Shown: positions 36,756 through 45,834, counted from the first letter of the stretch. The stretch: DNA of 64,000 nt from Embleya scabrispora (GCF_002024165.1 NZ_MWQN01000001.1:868001-932000); one strand, 5' to 3'. Program-made: numbers and translations. Notes: generated by a model from the letters alone, not told the origin.

Positions 36756-38249
36756 TTGTCGTCCCGACCTGCGTGGTTCACCCGGTGGACGGGTCGTCCG
36801 CCGCGGCTGCCGTGGGGTTCGCTGCTCGCGCTCGCCGCCGTGGGTGTCTACGTCTCGGTGTTCGCGTGGGCGATGGAGTACCGCCCCTACGACACCTGGG
36901 GCGCGCTGATCGTCTTTCCGCTGCTGCTGACCGTCAGCGTGCCGCTGCTGTCCCGGTTCTCCCGCGACGAGCCGCCGTGGGTACGGCGGTTGGTGATCGG
37001 CGCGCTGGTCGCCAAGCTGCTCGCGTGCTTCGCCCGCTACTGGATGTCCTTCGTGCTCTACGAGGGTCGCGCCGACGCGGCGACCTACGACCTGGTCGGG
37101 CGGGCCATCGCGCCGCACTTCCGGGACGGCGACTTCACCGTGGACATCGGCCGCAAGGTGATCGGCACCGGCTTCATCATGATCGTCACCGGGATCGTGT
37201 ACGCGATCGTCGGCCAGTCGCTGCTCGCGGGCTACCTGGTCTATTCGTGGCTCGGGTTCTGGGGGCTGTACCTGTTCTGGCGCGCGTTCAACGTGGCCTA
37301 TCCGGACGGCGATCGGCGGCGCTACGGCAAGCTGCTGTTCTTCCTGCCGTCCCTGCTGTTCTGGCCGTCGGGGATCGGCAAGGACACGTGGATGATGTTC
37401 ACGCTGGGGATGGCCGCCTACGGCGTGGCGCTGCTTTTGGTGCGCAAGCGCGGGGCGTTCGTGTTCCTGATCCTGGGCGCGGTGGGCACCACGATGGTGC
37501 GGCCGCACGTGACGGTGCTGCTCCTGTGCGGGTTGTGCGTGGGGTATCTGCTGCGCAACCGGCCGCAACAGGCGTCCGCCCTCGGGCCTTTGCGTGCCGC
37601 CTTCGGGATCGTGGTGCTCGGGGTGGGCTGCGTGCTCGCGCTCCAGCAGGTGGGCACCTTCTTCGGTACACCCGGCATCGGCGCGGCGCAGGCCAACCAG
37701 GTGATCGCCAAGACCCAGACGCAGACCGCGCAGGGCGGTTCGGCCCAGGCGGTGGACGACCAGGCGGCGCTGGCGATCTCGCCGGCCGCGCTGCCGCAGT
37801 CGCTGGTGACCGTGTTGTTCCGGCCGTTCCCGTTCGAGGCGCACAACATCCAGGCCCTGGTCGCTTCGCTGGAAGGCGTCGTGCTGATGGGCCTGTTCGT
37901 GGTGGCGCTGCCCCGGTTGAAACGTATCCCGGGTCTGCTGATCCGAAGACCCTACGTGGCCTTCGTGATCGTCTACACACTGGTGTTCGCGCTCGCGTTC
38001 GCGAACATCCGCAACTTCGGCATCCTCACCCGCGAACGGGTCCAGGTGTTCCCGTTCGTGCTGGTGTTGCTCGCGGTGTCGAAACCGGAACGGACCGAGA
38101 CCGTGAAGGGCGGCGGTTCGGAGCGGAGACGGCGGCGTGTGCCCGTGCGGCAGACGATGCCGGTCGCGGCCGATTCCGAGTCGGTGGGGACAGGTTCGAC
38201 GGATCCGGGGTATCCCGGGGAATTCAGGGGGGATGGGACATGGCGGTGA
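36756..38249 (+). CDS. Multi-pass membrane protein, Wzy/EpsG-like polymerase candidate, 497 aa
   Basis: About ten to twelve TM helices with a short cytosolic N-terminus and a ~65-residue hydrophilic, Arg-rich C-terminus. A periplasmic loop has Gln/Ala/Thr-rich sequence (AQANQVIAKTQTQTAQGG). Features recalling polysaccharide polymerases: FLPSLLFWPSGIGKDTWMMF, TMVRPHVTVLLL and the late Arg-rich loop. No family motif proves it. TTG start 36756 is supported by AAGGAG at 36745-36750 with 5-nt spacing. Lies between the GNAT gene and the DegT gene; its stop overlaps the DegT start by 10 nt. Confidence 0.75.
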   Translation: MSSRPAWFTRWTGRPPRLPWGSLLALAAVGVYVSVFAWAMEYRPYDTWGALIVFPLLLTVSVPLLSRFSRDEPPWVRRLVIGALVAKLLACFARYWMSFVLYEGRADAATYDLVGRAIAPHFRDGDFTVDIGRKVIGTGFIMIVTGIVYAIVGQSLLAGYLVYSWLGFWGLYLFWRAFNVAYPDGDRRRYGKLLFFLPSLLFWPSGIGKDTWMMFTLGMAAYGVALLLVRKRGAFVFLILGAVGTTMVRPHVTVLLLCGLCVGYLLRNRPQQASALGPLRAAFGIVVLGVGCVLALQQVGTFFGTPGIGAAQANQVIAKTQTQTAQGGSAQAVDDQAALAISPAALPQSLVTVLFRPFPFEAHNIQALVASLEGVVLMGLFVVALPRLKRIPGLLIRRPYVAFVIVYTLVFALAFANIRNFGILTRERVQVFPFVLVLLAVSKPERTETVKGGGSERRRRRVPVRQTMPVAADSESVGTGSTDPGYPGEFRGDGTWR

Positions 38250-39424
38250 CCGGCAAGCCGGCGGTGCTCGGCGGAACGGCGCTGTTCGCGGAGGGCCTGC
38301 CGCTGACGCGGGTACGGGTGCCCGAGCGGGAGGAGTTGACGCGGCGCCTGGACACGATTTTGACGAGTGGTCAGCTGACCGACGGGTCCACGGTCTGCGA
38401 GTTGGAGGAGGCCGCGGCCGCGCAACTCGAGGTGCCCTACGTGGTGGCGGTGTCGAACTGCACGAGCGGGCTGATGCTCGCGCTCCAGGCGATGGGGGTC
38501 AACGGCTCGGTGGCGATGCCGGGCTTCACCTTCTCGGCCACGGCGCACGCGGCGCACTGGGCCGGGGCGGCGCCGGTGTTCGCCGAGGTCGACCCGGACA
38601 CGCTGACCCTGGACCCGGCGGACGCGGCGAAGTTGCTGGCCGAGTCCGGGGCTTCGGCGCTGATGGCCACGCACGTGTACGGAACCCCGTGTCGGGTCGA
38701 GGAGTTGGCCCAGGTCGCCGACGACGCGGGGGTGCCGCTCCTCTACGACGCGGCACACGCACTGGGCAGCCGGCGCGCCGGCACCCCGATCGGCGGCTTC
38801 GGCGCGGCGGAGGTCTTCTCGCTCAGCCCGACGAAGGTGGTCGTCGCGGGCGAGGGCGGCCTGATCGCGACCCGCGACGAGGGCTTGGCCCAGGCATGCC
38901 GATTGGGACGCGGGTACGGCAACCCGGGCGACTACGACTGCGTCTTCCCGGGCCTGAACGCCCGGATGTCCGAACTCCACGCGGCGCTGGCCCTGGTCTC
39001 GCTGCGGGGCCTGCCGGAGCGGGTACGCACGCGCACCGAGCTGGTCGCGGCCTTCGCGACGGCGATCCGGGACGTCCCGGGCGTGCGGTTGCCGGTACTC
39101 GCCGAGGGCGACGTGTCGACGTGGAAGGACCTGACGCTGGTGATCGACCCGGAGCCGTTCGGCCTCGACGTCCCCACGCTGGCGCGGGCCCTGAAGGCGG
39201 AAGGCATCGACTCCCGCCGCTACTTCCACCCCCCGGTACACCGCCAAAAGGCCTACGCCCACCTGCCGGCCCGAAACCTGCCGGTAACGGACGACATCGC
39301 AGACCGGGTCCTGACCCTGCCACTGTGGTCACACATGGACCCGACGACGGTCACCACGCTGGCGGAGGCGGTAACCCGCCTGCACGAACACGCAGCGGAG
39401 GTACGGTCGGCGACCGGCGGATAG
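38240..39424 (+). CDS. DegT/DnrJ/EryC1/StrS-type PLP aminotransferase, 394 aa
   Basis: PLP-dependent sugar aminotransferase that converts a keto-sugar nucleotide to an amino sugar, supplying a substrate for N-acylation. NCTSGLMLALQAMG is the cofactor phosphate loop, GFTFSATAHAAHWAGAAPVF is the family block, YDAAHALGS carries the Asp that binds the PLP ring, and SLSPTKVVVAGEGG contains the Schiff-base Lys199. C-terminal RRYFHPPVHRQKAY is the substrate-side motif. ATG 38240 follows a G-rich ribosome site. Last gene of the rightward polysaccharide operon. Confidence 0.92.
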   Translation: MAVTGKPAVLGGTALFAEGLPLTRVRVPEREELTRRLDTILTSGQLTDGSTVCELEEAAAAQLEVPYVVAVSNCTSGLMLALQAMGVNGSVAMPGFTFSATAHAAHWAGAAPVFAEVDPDTLTLDPADAAKLLAESGASALMATHVYGTPCRVEELAQVADDAGVPLLYDAAHALGSRRAGTPIGGFGAAEVFSLSPTKVVVAGEGGLIATRDEGLAQACRLGRGYGNPGDYDCVFPGLNARMSELHAALALVSLRGLPERVRTRTELVAAFATAIRDVPGVRLPVLAEGDVSTWKDLTLVIDPEPFGLDVPTLARALKAEGIDSRRYFHPPVHRQKAYAHLPARNLPVTDDIADRVLTLPLWSHMDPTTVTTLAEAVTRLHEHAAEVRSATGG

Positions 39425-39743
39425 GGGGAGGAGCTTCGAAGGCAAGGCGAGGCGAGCCGGGGTCGGCGGCATTCGGCGGTCGGCCCGGCGGGAGTCGGGC
39501 GCGGCCCGGCCCGACCGGCCGCACACGGGGCCGCCGGGTCCGTCGGCCTTACGTGCCGGCCGGGCCGACTCGGCACACGAGCCGGCCCGGCCCGACCGGC
39601 GTCGTAGCCGACTCGGCTCCGCCGACCCCGCCCACAACCGCAGCCCGGCACCCCGAGGGCCCGGGTCGAGTCCTCCGACAGACCTGCCCAAGTGGGCCAT
39701 GCGTTCCCGGCACGCGCTGCACTTCGGTGCCGGTGCCGGTGCC

Positions 39744-39802
39744 GGTGCGGGGTTGGTCCGAGTCGGTGATGGGCCGCCGCCGACTCGAACCAATCCCGCA
39801 CC
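39744..39802. terminator. Long hairpin, terminator or structured RNA candidate
   Basis: 23-bp arms (39744-39766 with 39780-39802) paired with one mismatch and one G.U, 13-nt loop. The left arm is also an exact reverse complement of the start of the second tandem unit (about 39987-40009). It lies 320 bp after the polysaccharide operon, so it could be a distal terminator, but its link to the repeats suggests another origin. Confidence 0.55.
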
Positions 39803-40187
39803 AGCCGGCCCGCAGCCACAAGCACAACGCCCGCCGAAAGCAACCGGCCCACCCGGGGACGTGGCCCGGAAGACTCGACCCGACCGTCCACCCGCTCCCC
39901 GCTGCCGGCCGGTTTCGCCGGCCAACGCACCAGTCTCGTCGGGGACCCTCCGTCTCGGAGCCCCGAACGCCGGCAGCGGCCCACCACCGACTCGGACCAA
40001 CCCCGCACCAGCCGGCCCGCAACCACAAGCCACCGCCCACCGGAAACACCCAACCCACCCGGAAAGCTCGCCGGAAGACCCGACCCGAGCCCCCTCCCCG
40101 CCCCGCTGCCGGCCGGCTTTCGCCGGCCAACGCACCCGCCCCGGCGGGGACCCTTCGTCCCCGAGCCCCGCATGCCGCCGGTGGACC
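39781..40187. repeat. Two tandem ~207-bp imperfect repeats
   Basis: Unit 1 starts at 39781 and unit 2 at 39988. Shared stretches include the first ~35 bp (beginning CGACTCG), the middle CTGCCGGCCGG-TTTCG-CCGGCC hairpin and the GGGGACCC-GAGCCCCG end. Divergence is mostly single-base changes and short indels. Confidence 0.7.
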
Positions 40188-40283
40188 ATCCGCCGCCTCG
40201 CCCCGCCCCCGCTCCCCCGGATGGGTGGCTGGGATCGCGCGGGTGTGGTGGGCGGGTGAGCGTGGGGGGATGGGTGTTGGTCG

Positions 40284-42461
40284 GTGGGTCGTGGTGCTTC
40301 GGGGGTCGCCGCGCTTGTTCTGGTGCTGGCCGTGGTCGTGTTGGGCTCGGCCGGGATTGCTCGGAGTACCGTGCTCAATCGGGCCTTCTATCAGGGGGCG
40401 CTCGACGACGAGCGGGCCTACAACCGGATGTACGACGAGGTGCTCGTCGATCCGGCCGCCGCCCAGGTCACGCGGGATCTGTTGGCGCGGATGCCCGTGC
40501 CGCCGTCGGTGGTGACCGCCAACCTCAAGACCGTGCTGCCGCCCGCGACCCTGCGCGGCATCGTCGACACCCAGATCGCGAACACGATCGGCTACCTGCG
40601 CGGCGAGCAGCCCGAGTTGCGGCTGATCCTGGATCTGCGGCCGGTCCTGGCCAACGTCGGCGGTGTCGCCGAGTTGTACCTCGGGGACCTGATCGCCAAC
40701 GTACAGGGACGCCCCTCCGCCGACTTCGCCGCGTTTCGCGAGGGCCTGGACGTCACCCTCGACGACCTCGCCGCAGGCCGCCGGCCGGCCGACTTCCCCA
40801 CCTTCGTGCTGGACGCCCCGAGCATCGCCGCCACCGCCGATGCCCTGGTCGCGGTGGTGCCGGCGGACGCCCGGCCCGGGGTGCGCGTCCAGGTGACCGC
40901 CGCGCTCGGCACCGGCGACATCGCGGGAGCGCTCGCCGTGGTCGGGCCGTACGTGCTGGGCGGCGGCGCCGGATCGGCCTCCTCCGACCTGGCCGAGCGC
41001 ACCGACGACGGGCAGTGGGACGTGCTCCCGGACCTGCGCCGCGCCGGCCTGAACCTGAGCAGCGTGTCCACCGCCCGCGGCTTCACCAAAACGGCCCTCG
41101 GCCCGATCCAGACGCTGGCCACCGTGCTCGGCATCGCCGCCGTGGCCCTGCTGTGGCTCACCGGTCCCCGTGCGTGGACCCGCCGCGTCCCGCTGATCGG
41201 CTGGTCCCTGGCCGTCGGCGGAGCGCTGACCGGCGCGCTGGTCCTGTTCGTCCGCGGCCGACTGCCGTACGTACTGGCCCAGCCGTCGCCCACCTGGCCA
41301 CATTCGGTGAACACGCTGGTCACCGATGTACAGGGGTCCGCGATCTCCTCCCTCACCGGCGTCGGCCTGTTCGTCGCGCTGGTCCCCCTCGTACTCGGCC
41401 TGCTCCTCGTCGCCGGCGCCTGGACCTGGCGTCGCGCCGCCGCCCGCCGAGCGCTGGACCTGCCCCCGCGCCACCGCATCGCGCTCGCCGCGACCGTGGC
41501 CGCGCTCACCGTCGCGGCCCTGGTCCTGGGCGCCACCGTGGTCCCCGTCGCGGCGGGCAAGAGCGAGGAAGCGCACTGCCTGGGGTCGATCGAGCTGTGC
41601 GAGCTGCGCTACGACGAGGTCGCCTACCTGACCACGCACAACGCCATGGCGAGCACCGCCGACCGGTTCATCGGCCCGCTCCAGGACCCGAACATCACCG
41701 CGCAGCTCAACGCGGGCGCACGCGGCCTGCAACTGGACACCTACACCTGGGAGCAGCCCGACCAGGTCCAGCCCCGGCTCAGCGTCTCCAGCTTCGCGCC
41801 GGACATGCAGGCCGAGGTGTTGCGGCTGATCGACCTGGCCAACCCGCCGCGCCCGGGCCTGTGGTTGTGCCACGCGCTGTGCCGCGCGGGCGCGATCCCG
41901 CTGGCCCCGACCCTGCGCGAGATCGGCGCATGGCTCGACGACAACCCGGGTGAGGTGGTGACGCTGATCCTGCAGGATGACATCACCGGCGAGCAGACCG
42001 AACAGGCGTTCCGCGAGGCGGGCGTCGAGCGGCTGCTGTACACGCCGTCCGCGGACCCGGCGGCGAAGTGGCCGAAGCTGGGGGACATGGTCCGCGACGG
42101 GAAACGCCTGGTGGTGTTCGCCGAGCGGGCCAGTGGTCCGGCGCCGTGGTACCGCAACTTCTACCAGTACGGCATGGAGACCCCGTTCACCTTCCCCACC
42201 CCCGCCGACATGTCCTGTGTGCCCAATCGCGGCGGCACCGACAAGCGGCTGTTCCTGATGAACCACTTCATCACCAACCTGGGCGGCAGCCGGTTGGACG
42301 CCGGGCAGGTCAACGCGCGCCGGTACGTGCTCGACCGGGCCCGCGCGTGCGAGGCGCAGCGCGGGCGACCGGTGAACTTCGTCGCGGTGGACTACGCGAC
42401 GATCGGCGACGCGGTGGGGGCGGTCGAGGAGATGAACGCCGCCCGCGCCCGGTCGGGGTGA
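40284..42461 (+). CDS. Membrane protein with C-terminal PI-PLC-type phosphodiesterase domain, 725 aa
   Basis: Residues ~8-28 are a TM or signal-anchor helix; ~275-295, ~305-325, ~355-380 and ~400-425 are further TM helices; the first extracytoplasmic loop (~30-270) is an Ala/Asp-rich helical domain. Residues ~435-725 form a PLC X-like TIM barrel: TTHNAMAS with the first catalytic His (~451), ARGLQLDTYTW, WLCHALC with the second His (~528), and a late FVAVDYATIGD strand. The domain has Cys pairs (HCLGSIELCELR, LCHALC, ADMSC) suggesting it is outside the cell. GTG start has only a weak ribosome site, so the N-terminus may be a little longer. Substrate unknown; such enzymes cleave phosphoinositide-like or other phosphodiesters. 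Confidence 0.82.
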   Translation: MGRGASGVAALVLVLAVVVLGSAGIARSTVLNRAFYQGALDDERAYNRMYDEVLVDPAAAQVTRDLLARMPVPPSVVTANLKTVLPPATLRGIVDTQIANTIGYLRGEQPELRLILDLRPVLANVGGVAELYLGDLIANVQGRPSADFAAFREGLDVTLDDLAAGRRPADFPTFVLDAPSIAATADALVAVVPADARPGVRVQVTAALGTGDIAGALAVVGPYVLGGGAGSASSDLAERTDDGQWDVLPDLRRAGLNLSSVSTARGFTKTALGPIQTLATVLGIAAVALLWLTGPRAWTRRVPLIGWSLAVGGALTGALVLFVRGRLPYVLAQPSPTWPHSVNTLVTDVQGSAISSLTGVGLFVALVPLVLGLLLVAGAWTWRRAAARRALDLPPRHRIALAATVAALTVAALVLGATVVPVAAGKSEEAHCLGSIELCELRYDEVAYLTTHNAMASTADRFIGPLQDPNITAQLNAGARGLQLDTYTWEQPDQVQPRLSVSSFAPDMQAEVLRLIDLANPPRPGLWLCHALCRAGAIPLAPTLREIGAWLDDNPGEVVTLILQDDITGEQTEQAFREAGVERLLYTPSADPAAKWPKLGDMVRDGKRLVVFAERASGPAPWYRNFYQYGMETPFTFPTPADMSCVPNRGGTDKRLFLMNHFITNLGGSRLDAGQVNARRYVLDRARACEAQRGRPVNFVAVDYATIGDAVGAVEEMNAARARSG

Positions 42462-42546
42462 TGCACTCCCGGAGTCCCGCAGAACCCGACGAAGTCCCGG
42501 AGCAACCCCCATCGGACACGCGTCGCGCGGCCCCGCCGGACCCGCC

Positions 42547-43212
42547 TCAGTCCAGTTGCCCGGCCAGTGCGCCGGCGAGGTCGGCGACGCGTTCGGGTGT
42601 CAGCGTCTCCGACGAGACGTACATCGCCGCCGAGCCCGGCCCGGTCACCCGCAGCCGTACCGCCGCGACGTGCCCGTTGCCGACCGGGATCACCCGCTGC
42701 GGCTCGCCCGCCCCGATGTCGTCGGCGAACGGGCCCAGGACCGCCACGCTCGCCTCGGAGTCGCGCTGGATCACCGGCAGCGCGATGTTGAGCGGGAAGC
42801 CGCGCCGGGCGCCGTACGTGCCCACGTCGACCTTGTCGGCGCCGACGCGGTAGGAGCAGGTCAGCGCGACGCCGTTGACCCGCTGGACCGGGGTGAGGTC
42901 CGACCGCGGGTCGCGGGCCGCCGCCTCGTCGTCGGACCACCCCTCGGCGCCGGACGCGGCCGGTTCGCCGGGGGTGACCGTGCCGTCGATGTGGGCCTTG
43001 CGGGCCGCGGCGGCGACGTCGTACGGCAGCGGGCACTTGGTGCCGTGCTCGCCGATCGGCCGGACCTGCTGTCGGAACTTCTCCACGTTCAGGCGTTTCC
43101 CGGACCCGCTCGGGCCGTCGTCGCCGCCGCACGCGCTCGCTCCGGTGATGACCATCGCCCCCGTCGCGAGCACGGCGAGGGTTCGGCCTCGAAAGTGCTG
43201 CCCATCGATCAT
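42547..43212 (-). CDS. Putative lipoprotein, 221 aa
   Basis: N-terminal signal with lipobox ITGASAC-GG (Cys at 28), then a Gly/Ser linker and a mixed alpha/beta domain with two further Cys (KCPLPYDV, LTCSYRV) that may form a disulfide. The layout resembles actinobacterial DUF-type membrane-anchored lipoproteins. I recognise no enzyme motif. It is separated from the convergent PLC gene by 85 bp and from the upstream PIG-L gene by 34 bp; the latter may share its transcript. Confidence 0.75.
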   Translation of the reverse strand: MIDGQHFRGRTLAVLATGAMVITGASACGGDDGPSGSGKRLNVEKFRQQVRPIGEHGTKCPLPYDVAAAARKAHIDGTVTPGEPAASGAEGWSDDEAAARDPRSDLTPVQRVNGVALTCSYRVGADKVDVGTYGARRGFPLNIALPVIQRDSEASVAVLGPFADDIGAGEPQRVIPVGNGHVAAVRLRVTGPGSAAMYVSSETLTPERVADLAGALAGQLD

Positions 43213-43246
43213 GTGGGCAGCGTAGCGACGCCTCTCACCCTCGGTG

Positions 43247-43993
43247 TCAGCCCATCGGGTAGACCTCGAAGGCCGAGGCGAACCGGGTGCCCAGGCGCGA
43301 GCCGGCCGCCCGACCCATGCCCTCCAGGAACTCCTCCACCTCGGCCATCGGGTGCTGCCCCAGGCCGGCGAGGTAGGCCGCGTGCGCCTTCAGCGAGGCC
43401 ACGCCGGTCGCGAAGTCCTCGGTGGTGTCCACCGCGTGCCCGGACCGCGGCGACCCGTTCGCCCAGACCGCCCGCACGCCGCCCCACGGCTGGTGTCCCT
43501 CCTCGACCAGTTCGGGGAAGATCCAGCGGTTGCCCGCGTCGCGCACCCCGTCCACCACGGCGCGGCCGACCGCGATGTGGTCCGCCTGGTTGAGGAACGC
43601 GCCGCCCCAGGTGTCCCGGAAGTTGCCGGTGATCACGATCTCCGGGCGGTGCCGGCGCACCACCCGGGACACCTCGCGGCGCAGCGGCACGCCGTACTCG
43701 ACCACGCCGTCGGGGTGGCCGAGGAACTCGACCGTGTCCACGCCGACGATGCGGGCCGACTCGACCTGTTCGGCCTCCCGCAGCGGGCGACACTTGTCCG
43801 GCTCCAGGCCGTCGATGCCGGCCTCGCCGCTGGTGACCATGACGTAGGTGATCCGCTTGCCCTGTCGGGTCCATCGCGCGATCGCGGCGGCGGCGCCGTA
43901 TTCGAGGTCGTCGGGGTGCGCGACGATGGCCAGTGCCCGTTCCCAGTCCTCGGGCAGCCTCTCGTACGGTTCGGGCGCGGTCTCGGTGGTCAT
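43247..43993 (-). CDS. PIG-L (LmbE) family deacetylase, 248 aa
   Basis: Zinc-dependent N-deacetylase family that includes MshB (mycothiol) and Mca. Metal motif AHPDD near the N-terminus (IVAHPDDLEYG), the later VTSGEAGID, FLGHPDGVVEYG and the NQADHIAVGRAVVDGV metal His block are intact. The length fits a stand-alone enzyme. Not adjacent to other mycothiol genes, so the substrate is open. Cytoplasmic. Confidence 0.88.
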   Translation of the reverse strand: MTTETAPEPYERLPEDWERALAIVAHPDDLEYGAAAAIARWTRQGKRITYVMVTSGEAGIDGLEPDKCRPLREAEQVESARIVGVDTVEFLGHPDGVVEYGVPLRREVSRVVRRHRPEIVITGNFRDTWGGAFLNQADHIAVGRAVVDGVRDAGNRWIFPELVEEGHQPWGGVRAVWANGSPRSGHAVDTTEDFATGVASLKAHAAYLAGLGQHPMAEVEEFLEGMGRAAGSRLGTRFASAFEVYPMG

Positions 43994-44079
43994 CGCATGG
44001 TCCCTTCCGGGGTGGCCGTTTCGGCCGGTGGTACGCGGACCTCGTCATCCTGGCAGCGGCCGATAGGATTCGTCTCCTC

Positions 44080-45717
44080 ATGAGCGCCACGATCGTCGTC
44101 AAAGACCTTGCCGCCGGACACGGTGACCGTGTCCTGTTCTCCGGACTGGACCTGGTGATCGCCCCCGGCGACGTCGTGGGCCTGGTCGGGGTCAACGGTG
44201 CGGGCAAGTCCACCCTGTTGCGACTGCTGGCCGGCCTGTCCGCGCCGGAGTCGGGTTCGGTACAGCTGTCGCCGCCGACCGCGTCGGTGGGCCACCTGCC
44301 GCAGGAGCCGGAGCGGCGGCCGGGCGAGACGGTGCGCGCGTTCCTGGCCCGTCGCACCGGCGTCGCCGCCGCGCAGGCCGCGCTGGACGCCGCGACCGAG
44401 GGGCTGGTCGAGGGTCGCGCGGGGGCCGACGACGAGTACAGCGTGGCGCTGGATCGTTGGCTGGACCTGGGTGGCGCGGATCTGGAGGAGCGGGCCGAGG
44501 AGGTCGCGGCGGAACTGGGCCTGGCGGTGGACCTCGATCGGGAGATGACCGCGTTGTCCGGCGGCCAGGCGGCCCGCGCGGGGCTGATGTCGCTGCTGCT
44601 CAGCCGCTACGACGTGTTCCTGCTCGACGAGCCGACCAACGACCTGGACCTGGACGGTCTGGACCGGTTGGAGAAGTTCGTCACCGGGCTGCGCGCGGGC
44701 ACCGTGGTGATCAGCCACGACCGCGAGTTCCTGGCCCGCACGGTGGACCGGGTGGTCGAGCTGGACCTGGCCCAGCAGTTGGTGCGCAGCTTCGGCGGCG
44801 GCTACGACGCCTATCTGGCCGAGCGCGAGGTGGCCCGCCGGCACGCCCGCGAGGACTACGAGGAATACGCCGACAAACGCGGCGACCTCGAGGCCCGGGC
44901 CCGGATGCAGCGCGGGTGGATGGACAAGGGCACCCGCAACGCGCGGCGCAAGTCCACGGACAACGACAAGATCAGCCGCAAGACCCGGGCCGAGGCGAGC
45001 GAGAAGCAGGCGGCCAAGGCCCGGCAGACCGAGCGCATGATCGAACGCCTCGACGTGGTCGAGGAGCCGCGCAAGGAGTGGGAGCTGCGGATGGAGATCG
45101 CCGCCGCCCCGCGCGCGGGCGCGGTGGTGGCCATGCTGAACGGCGCGGTGGTCGAGCGCGGCGACTTCACGCTCGGTCCGGTGACGCTGCAGATCGACTG
45201 GGCGGATCGGGTCGCGATCACCGGCGCGAACGGCGCGGGCAAGTCGACGCTGCTCGCGGCGCTGCTCGGGCGCACCGGGTTGACGGCGGGTCAGGGCTCG
45301 CTCGGCTCGGGGGTGGTGGTGGGCGAGGTGGACCAGGCGCGCGGGTTGTTCCTGGGCGACCGGCCGCTCCTGGACGCGTTCTGCGCGCTGGTCCCCGATC
45401 TGCTGCCGGCTGATGTCCGCACGCTGCTGGCCAAGTTCGGGCTCAAGGCGGCGCATGTGCTGCGCCCGGCGGCGACGTTGTCCCCGGGTGAGCGCACTCG
45501 GGCGGCGCTCGCGCTGCTCCAGGCCGAGGGGGTCAACCTGCTGGTCCTGGACGAGCCGACGAACCACCTGGACCTGCCGGCGATCGAGCAGTTGGAGTCG
45601 GCGCTGGAGTCGTATGCGGGCACCCTGCTCCTGGTCACCCACGACCGCCGGATGCTGGACGCGGTCCGCACCACCCGCCGGTTGCGGGTCGCGGACGGCC
45701 GGGTCACCGAGGTCTGA
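44080..45717 (+). CDS. ABC-F family ATPase, 545 aa
   Basis: Cytoplasmic protein with two ABC domains and no membrane segments; ABC-F proteins act on the ribosome (translation factors, some give antibiotic protection). Domain 1: GVNGAGKST, LSGGQAARAGL, LLDEPTNDLDL. A charged linker of ~80 residues follows (MQRGWMDKGTRNARRKS). Domain 2: GANGAGKST, LSPGERTRAAL, VLDEPTNHLDL. Both catalytic Glu residues are present. ATG 44080; a TAGGAT box at 44064-44069 would place the transcript start within a few bases of it, so the mRNA may be leaderless or nearly so. No antibiotic genes nearby to suggest a resistance role. Confidence 0.9.
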   Translation: MSATIVVKDLAAGHGDRVLFSGLDLVIAPGDVVGLVGVNGAGKSTLLRLLAGLSAPESGSVQLSPPTASVGHLPQEPERRPGETVRAFLARRTGVAAAQAALDAATEGLVEGRAGADDEYSVALDRWLDLGGADLEERAEEVAAELGLAVDLDREMTALSGGQAARAGLMSLLLSRYDVFLLDEPTNDLDLDGLDRLEKFVTGLRAGTVVISHDREFLARTVDRVVELDLAQQLVRSFGGGYDAYLAEREVARRHAREDYEEYADKRGDLEARARMQRGWMDKGTRNARRKSTDNDKISRKTRAEASEKQAAKARQTERMIERLDVVEEPRKEWELRMEIAAAPRAGAVVAMLNGAVVERGDFTLGPVTLQIDWADRVAITGANGAGKSTLLAALLGRTGLTAGQGSLGSGVVVGEVDQARGLFLGDRPLLDAFCALVPDLLPADVRTLLAKFGLKAAHVLRPAATLSPGERTRAALALLQAEGVNLLVLDEPTNHLDLPAIEQLESALESYAGTLLLVTHDRRMLDAVRTTRRLRVADGRVTEV

Positions 45718-45820
45718 TCGGGCGCCGGAGCGGGGTATCGGCCCTCCGGCTCGCCCGCGGCTCGATCCGACCGTGGCCCGGTGTCGATCCGTGCCTCGCC
45801 GACCGCCCATGATCCATCGT

Positions 45821-45826
45821 TAGAAT
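45821..45826 (+). promoter_or_regulatory. -10 box placing a leaderless start
   Basis: TAGAAT ends eight bases before the ATG at 45835, and no ribosome site is visible in between. The -35 region is weak (GCCGAC at 45798-45803). Suggests a leaderless transcript for the TerD-CAP gene. Confidence 0.4.
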
Positions 45827-45834
45827 CAGCGGCC

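Larger units (their letters stand above)
39425..40283. other. 859-bp non-coding, repeat-rich region
   Basis: No credible gene. Open frames here have low-complexity Pro/Arg/Gly products on both strands. Contents: long GC inverted motifs at about 39450-39640 (GGGGTCGGCGG facing CCGCCGACCCC), a GGTGCC triplicate at 39726-39743, a long hairpin at 39744-39802 and two tandem ~207-bp units at 39781-40187, each with an inner GGCCGG/CCGGCC hairpin. Confidence 0.6.

Noticed and set aside
34430-39424. A single 1664-codon open frame from the glycosyltransferase to the DegT gene
   Set aside because: It is created by the frameshift at 35348-35352. Its middle is out-of-frame sequence of the GNAT and membrane-protein genes, and only its two ends are real.
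14811-39424. Antibiotic (aminoglycoside-like) biosynthesis cluster
   Set aside because: The DegT, deacetylase and glycosyltransferase genes could suggest it, but the priming transferase, ABC polysaccharide exporter and Wzz-like gene fit an extracellular polysaccharide better, and no cyclitol or resistance genes are seen.
39726-39743. GGTGCC triplicate considered as a CRISPR or VNTR start
   Set aside because: Only three 6-bp copies, no spacers and no cas genes in the window.
39699-40259. A 186-codon open frame in the repeat region
   Set aside because: The Pro/Arg/Thr repeats mirror the DNA repeat and all frames look equally artificial; no ribosome site.
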